A stretch of 64,000 bases of DNA, from assembly GCA_038502055.1 (NCBI GenBank), contig JAXRKN010000037.1:806001-870000 (forward strand), written 5' to 3'. A model generated the notes under the pieces. It did no database searches. It saw only the letters and a list, made by a program, of their open reading frames with translations, and had not been told where the DNA came from. Below are positions 27,033-40,657 of this stretch, piece by piece; the first letter of the stretch is position 1, and the number at the start of each line of letters is the position of its first letter. Source of the DNA: Tanytarsus gracilentus (Eukaryota; Arthropoda; Insecta; Diptera; Chironomidae). Both the position numbers and the translations under genes were made by a program.

Positions 27033-28724
27033 CAACAGTGCGAACAGAGTGAATGGATATATTTAAATTAAAATATTTAACTTTTTGTGTACAATCAAAA
27101 GAACCATGTGGGTTGTAAAAAATCTTGATATTTTTAAGCATTTATTTTTTTGCCTCTGAGTTCCAGAGAACTAAAACTTCCATAAATACTTTTTGTGCCT
27201 CTCTAATTTAATTTAGAGCTTGAATGCGTCGTCGACCATAGTCTAACATTTTTTGTCACTTTTCGAGATATTTTATTATGTGTGGCAAATTTTTAAGCAT
27301 TAATTTTTCGAAAAAAATATGATATTTTAGAATTATTTTTAAAAATTATAAAACTCGGACAAATTTAAATTTAAAAAATAATTTTTTTTTGTGGTCGACA
27401 AAATTGCATTGTTTAAAATTATTTTAAATTAATTAACAAAAAACTCTTTTATACAAAAAACAATTATATGAAAAAATGAATAAAAAGGTTATATTTAAAT
27501 GAAAAAGCTACTGAATCGAGTCTGACAAGTTAATTCGTGACGTCTTTTCTCTTCCAGGCATCCTTTTTAGCTTAAGAACTTATGACTTGGTCACGTATGC
27601 TAAATGAAAAATTAGCGAATAAAATTCTAGCCGGCAAAAACTGGTTTAGCAACATTCTTAAAAATCATCCAAAATGCAAATTGTATTTTCACTTTTTTTA
27701 AAAACAAACTTTTAAACTTTTATTGTCTTAAAATATTCAAATATATAAAGTTAAAAACATTTTTACACAAGAGCTTAAATAATTCCGTATCTCAGGTAAT
27801 TTTTTGCGAACATCTTTTTAAATTTTAATGATTCTCCAGTGAGAAGACAATCATTTTTGAAGGCTTTTAAAATTCTTCATTTCTTATAGAAGAAAAATTC
27901 GGGAATTTATTTGCAGATGACATAACAACCAAACTTTTGTCCTGGAGTTTGATTACCGATAAAAAATTAATGAATTTTTTTCTTCTCAACCTTCCAATGA
28001 CTATAAAAGCAGGTTCTTTATTTCTATGAGAGAGATGCTTACAATATTTTTGCAGGTGAGCTTTCAAAAAGATGAATAAAGTCAATTGTTTCGAAAAGTC
28101 ATCGTCCTCTCGAATCGAGTGTTTGTAATTAAGTTAATCACCAAGAGATTAAGAGATTTTTATCTGTCGACATTTTATGAAGTGCAAATATTTTTTTTGT
28201 TTAATTTTTTGGTCATTTTTATAATTTTTTAGCCAAATACTTTTAAACCGGCAAAACTCTAAAAACTCTTTAAAAATTATAATTTTTTTTCACCTTTTTA
28301 AAAAATTTGTCCTCATAATTTGCACGTGCTGTTAAATAAATTGACAATCAAGAGAGTTTCGTGTTGGTATATTTTAATCTACTAACTTCAGTCACCGAAC
28401 GATTGAACAAGCAAAAAAACCTTAAAATTATATAGAATGTCTCTCACAGTTAATTCTATTTTTTTCTTCTTACTTTTTTATTCTTATTGTCTATCAACAC
28501 ATGTTCACTAAAATAAAGCTTAAAAAATCTAAATGCGTGAAATTGTCAGTTGTGACTTGTCGTAAATTATAAAAAACATAAACGAATCATCGTAATAATT
28601 CACAGCTGAACTAATGACTTAGAAACTTGGCAAAACATTTTTTTCTTCAACTTCTTGTTGATTTGTCGCAAGATATGAAGAACTAAAATCTCGGATAACG
28701 AGAAACCGTCAATAAAAAAATCAA
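27033..28724. other. Convergent 3' region between Ack-like and the NRF-like gene
   Basis: Both neighbouring genes end here, from opposite strands. The sequence is AT-rich with candidate polyadenylation signals for each strand (AATAAA about 27479; TTTATT about 28478). No coding sequence is supported. Confidence 0.6.
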
Positions 28725-31700
28725 TTAGTCAATTTTTTTGACTGTAGCTTTGCTATCGACTCTTTTATCAAATATTAGCTTGCGAATGTTGTTGAATGGT
28801 GCTTCAATTAATAGATGCAAAGCGATTGAGCAGATGATGATCATTGAGAACTCTTCAATATTGTACTACATATTTTTGTTGTATCCGCACACGGGATTTA
28901 AATTAGAAGGTAGAAAAAAATTAGATTAGTGCTAATTAATTAATTAATTAATTATTTTATTATTTTATTGTTCACTCACCATGAACCTCAAAAACTCGAA
29001 ATATTCTGCATTTCTAACTTTGCCAACGTTATAGAAGAAAATCGGAAATTGGGTGAGATAAACGGCAAAAGAGATTTTGCTAAATATCCGTTGAATTTTT
29101 ATCTTGAAAAGTGTAACGATTTTGTCTGTGAAAAGAGAAATTATAAAAATTATCATTGAAGACTCAACTTCACTCACTTTCACAACCCTTCTCCGAAATA
29201 TAAATTATCCACGCCGAAAGAACGCACCAAGTTGCAGGTGCAAGTGCGGCATAAACACCCGCTTCAAATTTATTATATCGATAGTCGGGATAGTTCATCC
29301 GAATCGAAGCAATTGAAGTGATGAGAAACGAGAGGAAACCGAGCATCCATCCTACTCGCGCTTGACTCACCGATGGAATGTGTTCTCGATATCTCCTTAG
29401 CACCCAACCAACATACATTCCCATTGCATAGACTGTGAATCTGAATGGCGGTATGATGTACATTCGATCCGCAACTTCGGCTATTTTTGACAGCGAAATG
29501 CCGAAGAAGATGTGAATTGAAAGTTCGTGTCGAACGGTTACGATGAATCTCGCAAGCGTTGACAAAAGTGCAAGGCCAAGGATGAGCTGAAGGCCACGTT
29601 TCGGATGCTTATAGAGGATTGGAGTGAGAATTGCGGCAACAATAAATAATTGCATGTCAATTCCAACGTGATGGGTGTTTGTTAGGCAGATCTAGAGGAC
29701 ACAAATTGAAATTATTGAGTCTTCGATCATTTTTCCAAAAAGGCAATTTTATCGCAATAAAAAATCAAAGTCGTAAAATTTAGAACTCATGTAGCAATTA
29801 AATCATAGTAGACATGCCCTAATGACTGTCTTCAGTCTATGATTTTATCGTTAAATGTTAAGAGCTTCTGAATGATAATGACCATCCATTACTCAAAATT
29901 ACCGAGTTATAGCCGAACCAGTTTTGCAGAAATAAAAGATTTCGCCACCAATATTTTTTGCAAATTTCTGAGTGTGATATCACCACCAAATTCCACATTG
30001 GACCACTTCCAAGAAGAGGCAGAATAAAAGTGCAGAACAGAATGAGGAAGATGACAGATGGAATTATTCTGAAATATCTGTCAAGTATTTCACGCCACAC
30101 AACAATTTGTTTTCCTTTCTGTAATCGTCCAACAAAAGTGTACACGGTGAGTAATCCACTCAGCATTAGAAAGACATCGGTGTAGAGTGATGCTGCAGAT
30201 GCGTAGACGAGTAGAAAGGGATTAGCTAATCTTGATGTCATAGCTGTTCGATTGATGAACGGTCGAAAGAGCGTTGCCATAGATTTGTGTCTAGAAAATT
30301 CCCAAAAAAAATTAGCACTTAAATCAACAGCTATAAATAAATCACATACGTTCCCATCAACACCAATGCATTGAACATCCTGACACCATGGACCGCTTTA
30401 ATATCGCTGAGAGCATCGTCGGTTGACAACAAACTCTGGATATTCCTGTATAGTGAAAATGCAATCAGCCAATCACCTACATTTTTTTGTGAGAATTTAT
30501 AATTAATTTAAATCACTTTAGCGAGTCACGTGAGTTCTTACTTTTTGGGCTCTTTTTTTTCATATCATAAATGGTGCTGAGAGCGACAATGCCAAGAATG
30601 AATGCCATTAAGAATCTACACGTGAGACGAGAGAAAATTTATTTTTGAGAATTTATTTTTCGCTCAAGCGGCAATATTTACATAACACGTTTTGTGACCG
30701 CATCCAGACTCTCGAGGCTTGTCTCTTTTTTCACCTGACACATTTCCTCCTCAACCTTGACTTCTATTAGAATGTCAGAATTTTCTGAAAACTGATCGAC
30801 GTAACTTTTAATGCCCTTCTCGAGATCCAATGCACTGCACGATGACGGTATGCACACCGCCCAGTGAATCTCGCTAAATCTAGGTGTACGATGACCACAC
30901 TGTGTCGTGATCATGAATGAAAAATTTATTTAGAAATTGCACAACGAAATCAAACATCGAGAGTTATTAAAAAATTTCGCATGGTGTATGACAAAAACAC
31001 ACAGGCACGCAATTGTACGTACATCATTAAAAGTGCTCTTGAAGAACTCGTGTGATTGAATTAGTTTGAGGAGATCTCTGAATGTGCCGTTTCTTGATCG
31101 TGGCTGGATGTATGCAATGCAATATTTCCCTTGAAACTCCTTCGTTCCCGCCACAATGTTGAGACACATGTCATAGTCACCATATTGGTTGAGATTACCA
31201 TTGAAAATGCCGGATGGCAATTTTGCGTTTGCATCGTGCACTAAAATTATTATTATTATTTTTAAACTTGTTTAATTTTTTTACAAGTCATCAAATTTGA
31301 TTTAATTGTGAGAATTGTTGGCCTTTCTTCTGAAATCTATATTAGCACGACATTGTTTGTTTTACTCACTAGTGCGCAGCGTGCAGTGTCATTTAAAATT
31401 ACCTTTTTGTCCATAAAAGTGTAAAATAATGAATTAGTTTAATTACAATCGTGCAAAATTCAAATCAATGCATTGCGCAATGTAAAATTTGAAATTAAAA
31501 TTAAAATTCTTGTGTCACCATTCCACATAAAATTTATTTTTAAAAATAGCACGATAAAAAGTTAGGCGACACGTTTTAGAACTTTAAATTATTCTCTGAT
31601 TCAACAAAAACACTTGACGCTGTGCACACCTTAGAATATTTTTATACAAATCGAATTCTTGTTCAGAATTTTCCACTGTGAATTATCCAACATGCTTAAT

Positions 31701-32015
31701 CCTTTTCAATTCAATAATTGCCAAAAATTTTCATACAAATATTTTTTTTAAATTAAAACAAAATTCACTTTTCAATGCCCAAAGCTCGAGTCGATCCATA
31801 GCGGAAAGAAATGTTTGAAAATCACGTTTACAAACTGCATTAACACTGTCTATTTTGGTCAAATCAAAAAATGGAGCGACACGAAGGAACCACGGAACCG
31901 TGAACGACTCTGCTATCACACTTTTATTTCGCGATGGAATAACGAAAGAATTTTTTGCATCAATCACATGTCCCGTAAATATTGAAAGGGAAAACAAAAA
32001 TATTAAAAGTTTCAT
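28725..32015 (-). CDS. Nose resistant to fluoxetine (NRF-6)-like membrane acyltransferase
   Basis: This is a multipass membrane protein of the acyltransferase-3 family with an N-terminal NRF domain. Family members are implicated in lipid transport or modification in epithelia; the substrate here is unknown. Nine exons on the minus strand: 31769-32015, 31023-31240, 30682-30899, 30542-30615, 30350-30476, 29903-30290, 29178-29691, 28980-29125 and 28725-28865. Phases match and give 690 residues. Exon 1 encodes a signal peptide (MKLLIFLFSLSIFTGHVIDA). The NRF part shows WALKMHDANAKLPSGIFNGN (joined across exons 1-2), CGHRTPRFSEIHWAVCIPSS and conserved cysteines. The acyltransferase part shows VHGVRMFNALVLMGTHK, FLMLSGLLTVY, DRYFRIIPSVIF, LQNWFGYNS, THHVGIDMQLF and the closing hydrophobic segment with LLIEAPF. 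Complete gene of typical family length. Confidence 0.92.
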
Positions 32016-33121
32016 GATTTTATCACAAGCACTACATCTACTCTAAAATGTTCTCAACGCAAGGCAAGTGAAATTTAGTTCCGATCTATCGATTTTTAAG
32101 TCGCGAAATGATCATCATGAAGCGCGCGCAGCAATTTTGATGTGATCACATTGAAGTTCTGAAACCAACTGAAAAACTGGTTGGAAAGATGAAGAGGAAA
32201 AAAAATTCACTTTTTTTTCTGTGTTAGAAACAAATTTTAATTTTGCCGAAAAAAACATGATTGAGAAAATGTGAGAATCTCTCTCTCACTCATCTCCGTA
32301 TTTATTCATTATCATTACACATAACACACGTTCATAATGAATTTTTTTGTCTGTACCTGCCGTCGTCTCTCACTCTCCTCCTTTTTGCTCAATTTGCTGT
32401 TATTCCGAACTGCGATAATATACGGAAATTAAAATTCGGAGGATGGCAGCAACAAGTGGCTTCGTCAATTCATACAAAAAATATTGACTTCGAGTGCAGT
32501 CATCTTTATTCTAAGTCAATCTCAACCTTCTATGAGCTTGGCGAATATTTACCAAAAATATTTTGATTGGAGCTTTTAACGGTTGAAAAATTAAAGATTT
32601 ATTTTAATTGAGTTGGGATTAAAAGCGCTCGATCAAAAAAAGAATTGAAAAAAAATTATAGGCTCAAAAAATTATTTTTAAAATTAGTAAAAACGATCTG
32701 AAAATTACTTTTAAAAATTCAAAAAACAGTTTAACATTCCTTGGAATTATGATTTTATTTTATAGACATAAAAAAGGTTCGTATCAGATTCTTTTGATTA
32801 ACCGGTCGTTCTTGTAAAACTTTTTGTTCTTGAATGATTGACTAAAAATTCATTGGTGGCTAACGTTCACTCTTTTGGACTTTTTAACATTCTTTTTTAC
32901 GTAACAGATAAAACTTTTATATAAAGGGAGAGATAAAAAATGTGTCAATCGAGTCGAGTAATTTAAAGGGAAAAAAATGCGTGTTAGAGAAACAAATTAA
33001 TTTAGTATTCATTTATTTAAATGGGCGCAATAATGCGTAACAGACGTTCATTCAGTAAAAAACGAAAATATTTAAAAACCAAGACGCGTCTTCTGAAAAA
33101 TCATCGATGCTTTCGCGCATA
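32016..33121. other. Intergenic, promoter side of the NRF-like gene
   Basis: Nothing coding can be supported. A 101-codon open frame on the + strand at 32261-32566 has no recognisable domain and no neighbouring splice-compatible exon. The 3' end of the deaminase gene borders the right side. Confidence 0.55.
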
Positions 33122-34406
33122 TTAATGTGAGAAATTTTTATTCTTAAATTCCTCAATTTTGTCATCGATCAGCTGACGTTCGTGTGGCCTTGCAAAACTA
33201 AATCTATTCGCGTTCTCCGTTAACTCAATTATCTCTGCCTTACTCAATCCATAAACTTCGTACGCGATTGTTAGCTCTCGTGTGAGACTCGTTTGAAAGA
33301 CGCCATAATCATCGGTCTGTGTGTGGTAAAGTGAGAGTGAAATTTTTATGCTCGCTCATGATCATGAATATTTTTTACTCACACAAATCATAATCGGATG
33401 CTTTCGTATGAATCGTGAAATGTGATGGTCTTCATAAGATGGTACAGAGCGACATAACACGTTGGATGTAAGGCAAATCTCAATTGGGATTTGCTTCGAT
33501 TTAAACATGTCCCAAATGGCTGGATTAGTTTCTAAGCAAATATCAATTTTTTTTGGAGGGATTTTTTTCATGGATTTTAGTAAATATTTACCCGATATAA
33601 AAGTTCCGTGTCCAATTCGATCTTCGTGTGTCATGAATTCTAATTTAGCTAGAATCTCATTTTCATCCATCGATTCCGCGCAATGAATGGCAAATCGAAA
33701 ACCCTCCAAACGAGCCTTCTTAAAAAATTCCAAATAATCGGTAAATTTTCCTCGCTCGGCATTTCCACTCAAGTCAATCCCCGCCACAATATCCGGATAC
33801 TTTGTACGAAGTTGCGAAAATAGTTGAAAATTTTTCTCACCTTCTTGCGCTCCATAGCTGATGTTAATCGATGGCAAATATTTTACCATGATATTTGGTT
33901 GAGTCGCACGACAGGTTCTAAACTCACACATTAATTAATTTTTTATCGACTCTTTAACGGAAATAATTTCTCACATAATTTCCTCACAAATCGCTTCAAG
34001 ATATTCCTCCTTAGTCATTGACTTGGTGTCTCTAGGTGTCGATCGAAGCTCCAAATAAATCACATTTTCACTCGAAAACTCGTCAATTACTGAAGACAGA
34101 GCCAATTTAACTGCCGCAACGCTGTCTACGAGATCGTGAGCAAATTTAAATTTATCAAAGCATTTGTCCAGCGTCTCTGACTCCGTAAATGTGCTATAAT
34201 TTTTTATCTCGCTATCATCATAGTCGGGCTCAATTGTCTTCTTAAGATCAACGAGTTTTTTCATCGTGGCGTCAGATAATGAACCATTGAGGTGTGCATG
34301 AAGCTCCTTAACATTTTAAAAATTATCGTTAATTAACAGTTTAAAAGAGTGATGATAATTTTGTTAACTCAACTATTTTTGGAAGATTACGAATAAATTC
34401 ATCCAT
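33122..34406 (-). CDS. Adal: Adenosine deaminase-like protein (ADAL, N6-methyl-AMP deaminase)
   Basis: This is a cytosolic zinc enzyme of the adenosine/AMP deaminase superfamily. The ADAL branch deaminates N6-methyl-AMP and related N6-substituted nucleotides to IMP. Exons on the minus strand: 34374-34406, 33975-34306, 33383-33917 and 33122-33316. Phases match and give 364 residues, near the 355 of human ADAL. Active-site features: the zinc pair HAH in ELHAHLNGS (start of exon 2), YLELRSTPR, the catalytic HxxE in AIHCAES, RIGHGTFI, ICLTSNV, and the two aspartates of CTDDYGVF (joined across exons 3-4). The 33-bp first exon encodes only MDEFIRNLPKI, and its donor (GTTGAG) is weak but restores the expected PKIELHAHL. 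It lacks a signal peptide, which separates it from the secreted ADGF deaminases of insects. Confidence 0.92.
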
Positions 34407-35584
34407 ATTTTATTAAAATGCAGCTAGTGACAGTAAACTATTAAAATTTAATTTTTGTAAGGAGTCACTTCCTCTCGCTGTAAATACGATAAAATACTAA
34501 AAAAGCCGGTAGTGATCAGTCAGGGATGACGAATTTCAATGTCAACCATGCGAGATCATCAAATTGCTGAAGACATTTAATAAACTCGTGATTTTTTAAG
34601 TGAACCATGCATGAAAAATTTTAAATCACAAGTAATTAGAGATTCATTAAGGTTTGTTTATTGCTGTCGACAGCCCATGTTTCACTTTCAATAAGGCCTC
34701 AGTGCGATCGCCATATGGCTTTCATTTTTTTCAAGAAATACGTTTGAATTTTTTTGCACGTTGAGCGTAAGATGAAATTGAAAGTGAATTTTTGGACCCA
34801 AAAAAGTTTTAAGCTTTGTCTCAATTTTAAATTTAATATCGTGTTTAAAAAAATCATTTTATTTTATTTATAAAATTCCATTAATTTTATTACATTTTCT
34901 AACAATTTTTTAAAATTGATTTAACATTAAAATTTTCACTAAAGGTCACAAAGTAAAATTTATCCACAAATTTGAGGTGGATGATTTTTTGACTTTTATT
35001 GCTTTTTAATTTTTCAATCGCATGCACAAATAAATTTATTTAGTTATTTTCATAAAATTGACCAAAAACTTTTAAACATTTAAATTAATAATTTTGAACT
35101 TTTTTTGAGCACTATAAAATTAAAATTAGAATTTAGATATATCACATATACATGTTTAAATGACAATCGTAGAACTTTTATCATTATCAAAAATGCCAAT
35201 GAAGTTTTCAAAGTAAAATAAAATTTGCATGTACCTAAAGAAAAGGCGAAACACAACACGCACACAATTTTTTATTTAAAAAGTTAGTGAAGTTTTTGAA
35301 ATTATTTTTTAAAAACATCAAAATATAAATGAACATGAAAAATAATTTAATTTTAAATCTTCGCTATATTTTTTTTACATCAATCAAAAACATCACTAAC
35401 TTTTAAAATTTATAAAAATATCATTAACAATTTAATTTGTATATAAAGAATGACTCAATTAATTAGTACTGAATGTTTTAATAGAGAGAGAGAGAAATGC
35501 GCTAATTACTATTTTATAAATTGTACGCAGAATTTTCAGACAAAGATGCTTAGCATCCGAATTATAAAGAAATTTTCTAAGAAA
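34407..35584. other. Intergenic: deaminase promoter and Draper 3' UTR
   Basis: AT-rich with no coding sequence supported. TTTATT near 35271 would be an AATAAA signal for the minus-strand Draper transcript, about 310 bp after its stop. Confidence 0.55.
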
Positions 35585-38500
35585 CTATTCTAGCTTATTA
35601 TTCGCATCAGTCTGTTGTGGATTCAACACTAATTCTTCTTCAGGCTTGCCACTATTCAGATCCTTATTCATTGGTTTCTCCACCGAAATAATGGCATCTA
35701 TATTGTCGTCTTGTGTTATAGTTGACGCTGTACTCGATGAAGGCGATGATGTTGGATGGCTTTTGATTCTAGAGCGATCGGGCAGTGGAGGCACAGGAAC
35801 TGGAATATTGAATTTCTTTGGATTTGGAATCGGGACATTGTAGGTGCCTTCAGCAGTCGTTGGAAATCGGTTATTCGATTGCTGTGACTCACGATCAGGC
35901 GGACTATTGGCGGACATTGATGAGCTTGTCGCACGATGATAGTGAGGTCCAACTGGCTGAAGTGGACGTGAGTAGTCGAGATGATCATATTCCATATCCA
36001 ACTCTGCGCACTTGAGTTTTATTTCATCGTAGAGATGATCATCAATACTGCTATAAAGATTGGGATTTGTGAGATCTGCTTCGTGATTTTTCTGATTCAT
36101 TAAGTCGGGATCGTATTGTAAAGAGTAGGCAGCGGCACGTCCACTTGAATTCGATGCATTATCAAAGTTGTTGAGTGGTATATTGTGAGGCCTAGACGGA
36201 TTGAAATTATTCATTCTTCCATTTCTATTGAGTAGAGTCGATGTGTCAGTGTTGACACTTGTAGCTTGATATGAGTAAACGGGATTGTCAAAGTTTCGGG
36301 GATCATCAGTTATATATCGCACAACATGACCAATTTCAGCTTTGAGATTAGCGACTCGACGTCGATAATAAAGAAGCACTGCCATGATGATTGAGAGGAA
36401 TAAAATTGTACAGAAAATTCCCCAAATCATTCCAGAGCTGTTCACTAAAAATTAAAAAGATAATAAAAGATTAATACTTTCTCAATAAAACTAAAATTTT
36501 TTCTAGTCAATGGTGACGTCAATGAATAAAAAGTTTTGCGATGAAGTGAGAATATGAAAATTATTTGCATCAAACGTGCTCAAGACACTTAAAAAACAGC
36601 CAAAATCCTCTCATTAAAATCACCTGTAGGTTGCTCTTTTTCAAGCTTGTGCTCCATCGAATTTGTTTCATTTCCATTTTTAGTAGCGTTAAATAGTAAA
36701 TAATTAAAAATCGTATTAGCTTTTGCGGGCTTTGTGTCATCTATCTCTTGCATGACACTTGTTTCTCGATCGTGTAAATATTCGCTATCCAAACGAGTTA
36801 TTCCGTTCATTGTTGTCGTTGTTAAAATATTTAAGATATTTTCAAGGCCTGATGGACTTTCACTACCATTCAATTTTGACTCTAATGCTTCTGTTGAACT
36901 TTCTACAGGTGTCGCAATAGAGTGGTTGAGGTCATTGTCGGGATTAAATGTAGCGTGAGGGTCAATGCCATTTTCGTATGTGGTCTGAATATTTAAACTT
37001 GAAGTGCTCTTAATGTCATTTGTTATTTCCTTATCGTAAGTACTTTTGGTGTTAAGTATTTCATCAGTTTTAGGTGTCAATATGGGTGAGGTTGTCATTT
37101 CGGAAGTGGTATCGTGGTCTGCAAGCGGAAATTTACGATCTTTTCTATAATTTATTGATTCAGATGTTTCTTCATAATCTTCAACGGAAATTTCTGGTTG
37201 TGAATTTAAATTTATAATTTCCGTTGTAATTTCAAAAGTTTTGTCTCGTTCAAAATCAATTCTTTCAGTTGAAATTTGACTTTCAACTTCTTTTGTCATT
37301 TCAGTTGTGGGATCAAAGTTTTTAGATTCGTAATCATCGTCATCTGTTTGATTATTCATCTCCGTTGCACTTGCGTTTAAAGTTACTTCAGGAATGTCAT
37401 TTGTTATGTAAACACTTGTTGCATCATTAATATTCGTATTCATTATTGTTGATGTCTTTAAAAAGTCATTAGCAGCTTCTGTGATTAAACTTGAAGTGGT
37501 GTCAAGTGGCGCGAATGTAAAAGTTGATTCATTTAAATTTTTATCTTTTTGTGTTAAACTTGTCTTTTGTTCATCTTCACTAGCCACAGTTGTTTTAGTA
37601 TTAAGCGGCAAAAAAGTGAAAGGAGTTGAAGATACGGATGAGGAAGTGACAATAATTTCTGTATGAGAATCGAATGGTGTCTGATCATGATTGATATCAT
37701 AAATTTTAGCGGTTGTTTTTTCAAGTGGAATAAATGTTAAATGCGGTGTTTCTGTCTGAGACCGTATAGATATTATCTCGACTTTATCGAGTGGGATAAA
37801 AGTGTAGCGTGGTGGACTTAAAGTTGTTTCAATTTTAGAAGAATCGGCGAAAGGATTTGATGCAAAATTCTCACCATTTTCTTATTATTTTAAGCATTAA
37901 TTTAAAATGTTAGTAAAATTTAGAAATGAACTCAGAATTAATTAATATAGTTAATAATAAATTTAACTCACCAGGTTGTTCTTGTATTTGACCTTCGACT
38001 ATTCTTTGATCGCAGTTGGAGCCAACAAACCCAGCTTTACAGACGCATCCATTGACGGGGTGACAGACGAAGTTTGAATTTCTCTTGCAGTTGCACGGTT
38101 GAACACACTGAAGACCGAAATATCCTTCAGGACAGACTTCCTCACATTTTGGCTCCATAAAACCTTTTTTGAGATTAAAATATACAAATTTTAATAATAT
38201 ATTATTATATTATAATATCAATAATGTCAAATTTTTAAATAGTCTTACCTGGTGGACAGATGCATTGACCATCAGAAGGGCGACATTTTCCTTCATTTGC
38301 ACAAGAACAGGAATGTGTACATTTGACACCCCATGTACCATTGACACAAGGCTCCTCGCAATGATCTCCCTGCCATCCCGGAAGACAATGGCAAATTCCA
38401 TCGATGTGAGAGCACTCTCCACCGTGTTCACAGCGACATTCTTTTTTACAATCCTCACCGAATGTGCCACTTTTGCAGGGATGCTCACATGTTATTCCAA

Positions 38501-40657
38501 CATAGCCAGCTCGACACTTTTGATCACCAGTAACGTGATCGCATGTCGCTCGTGGCGACATATTTTCCTCTTCTTTACATCTCTCCTCACACCTAAGTCC
38601 AAAATATCCATTGGGACATTTTTGGTCACAGCTATTTCCAGTCCATCCTCTCTCACAGAAGCATTCACCAGTATCAGGATCGCATGATGAATTATTTTTA
38701 CAATTGCACTGGTGATGACACTCACGACCATAAAATCCAAGCGGGCAAAGGCTCTCACATTTAACTCCTGAATATTTTATCGTCTGACCTCCACGACTTT
38801 CGGTTTTACAGAAACATTTTCCTGTTTGATGATCACACGCAAGGGTATTATCATGCTTACAAAGACAATCGAACGAACAATTATGACCGAATTTCCATTC
38901 TTCACACTTTGTCTCACATTTAGAGCCCATCCATCCAGGTGCACAATAACACTAGGAATAAAAATTGAAAATAATTTAAATTGATAAAAAAAAATTTAAC
39001 ATACCACGCCGGTAATTGGATTGCATGATCCATTATTTTGGCAATCACATTTTTCCTTGCAATCTTGACCATAACTATCGCTGTTGCATGGACGTTCACA
39101 ATGAAATCCACTCCATCCAGGCTTGCAGAAGCACTAGAAATAATTAAATTAAGTATGCTACAATTAACAAAAAGAACTTTTCATACCTGACCCGTTTCTT
39201 CCTTGCAATCGGCTCCATTTTTGCACTCACACCGCTGCGAACAATCTTGACCGTACGTGCCTTTAGGACATTTAAGCTCACACTTATCTCCTGTATATCC
39301 GATTGGACATACACACGTCCCGTTAGTTGGAAGGCATTGAGCATTATTTTTACAATCGCAGGTATTTGCACATTGTTCACCATACTTAAAAAATTGGCAT
39401 GGTCGATTGCAAGTAGCACTACTCCATCCGGCTTTGCAAACACAACTTCCGTCGTGAGGGTGACATAACTTTGTATTTTCGGCGATACACTCACACTGAT
39501 TTTCACATTGCTCTCCAAATCTATCATCGGGACAGATTCTTTCCTCACATTCAAGTCCTTTCCATCCTGGTGAACAGTGACAATAACCTGTCGACTTATC
39601 GCATGTTCCTCCGTTTTTACATGAGCACTCGTTAGTGCAATTGACGCCATATTTATCATATGGACATTGGTCTAAACACTTTTGACCCATAAAACCTGGC
39701 TCACAAATGCATTGACCAGACACGTGATCGCAAGAGGCTCCATTAAAGCATTCGCAAACTTGAGTACAATGAGAGCCAAAAAATCCCGGCTGACAACGAT
39801 TTCCGCAAACCTTTCCTGTCCATCCTGGAGGACACTTGCATGTCTCTGAATCTTCATCACAAATTCCTCCATTTTGACACCTACAAACGGTTTTGCAGTT
39901 GGCATTTCCAATCTTGCAGGGTTCTTCGCATCTGTAAAGAATTTCAAATTTTATGAAGGCACTTATAAAATAATTTTGTAACTCACAAGGGTCCCGTGAA
40001 TCCTTCTTTGCAATAGCATTCACCCGAAATATGATTGCACTTTCCTCCATTTTTGCAACGGCAAACCTCACTACATCCCTCACCATAGAACTCAGGCGTG
40101 CATGTGAGCTCACATTTTGTACCTTGGTATCCTTTTTGACAATGGCAGACTCCATCGTATGGATCACACGTCGCATCATTTGCACAATCACATTTCTTCT
40201 TACATTTTGGGCCGTAATATCCGGGAGGGCAATGGATGTTACAGTTTGGACCGCCGAAGCCATTATCGCACTTGCAAACATTCGGCTCTATGCATGTTCC
40301 ATTGCCACAGGACTGCTTGCAGTGAGGTATGCAACGATTTTTCTGTTGGTTTTCTCGGTATCCATCGCAGCATTCTCGAAGTGCTCTCGTTTTTGCATGA
40401 ACCTCAGTACGATTTTCGGGTTTCATTCTTATATAAGATTTTCGACATCGAGGCGGAATTGCAGCACACCATTCACTTTTGATCTCAGTATAAGGAACCA
40501 TCACAGTTACAGTAACACTAACATTGTATGTCGTGACTCTCTTACACACATTAGGCCCCTCCAAGTTATCGCCATCAATAGTTATGATATTATCTGCATG
40601 AGTCAGTCTATGAGCAATAAGTGCAAGCACAAATGCGACTATCAACCACTTATCCAT
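35585..40657 (-). CDS. drpr: Draper-family phagocytic receptor (MEGF10/CED-1 type) with a long Ser/Thr-rich stalk
   Basis: This is a single-pass engulfment receptor for apoptotic cells and neuronal debris. Exons on the minus strand: 39987-40657, 39187-39931, 39005-39133, 38249-38951, 37972-38163, 36624-37880 and 35585-36444. Phases match and give 1518 residues. Order: signal peptide (MDKWLIVAFVLALIAHRLTHA); EMI domain ending in the CCxGY motif (ECCDGY); 16 EGF-like modules of about 43 residues with the Cx(n)GxxGxxC pattern; a 419-residue Ser/Thr/Asp-rich stalk in a single exon; a transmembrane segment (WGIFCTILFLSIIMAVLLYY); and a cytoplasmic tail. The tail has NPVY (an NPxY site for the CED-6 adaptor in this family) and a tandem YDEI-x10-YDHL matching an ITAM, which in Draper binds the kinase Shark. 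The stalk makes it far longer than fly Draper as I know it (about 1030 residues). An in-frame ATG at 40687 would add ten residues before the signal peptide. Confidence 0.93.

Noticed and set aside
28941..28959. TTAATTAA tandem run
   Set aside because: A very short simple repeat within an intron of the NRF-like gene; nothing suggests function.
32261..32566. 101-codon + strand frame upstream of the NRF-like gene
   Set aside because: Longer than most random frames here, but it has no domain, no conserved pattern and no adjoining exon.
39144..39659. Alternative minus-strand frame of 171 codons within Draper
   Set aside because: It is an out-of-frame copy of the EGF region and lacks EGF cysteines; the other frame joins all exons in phase.
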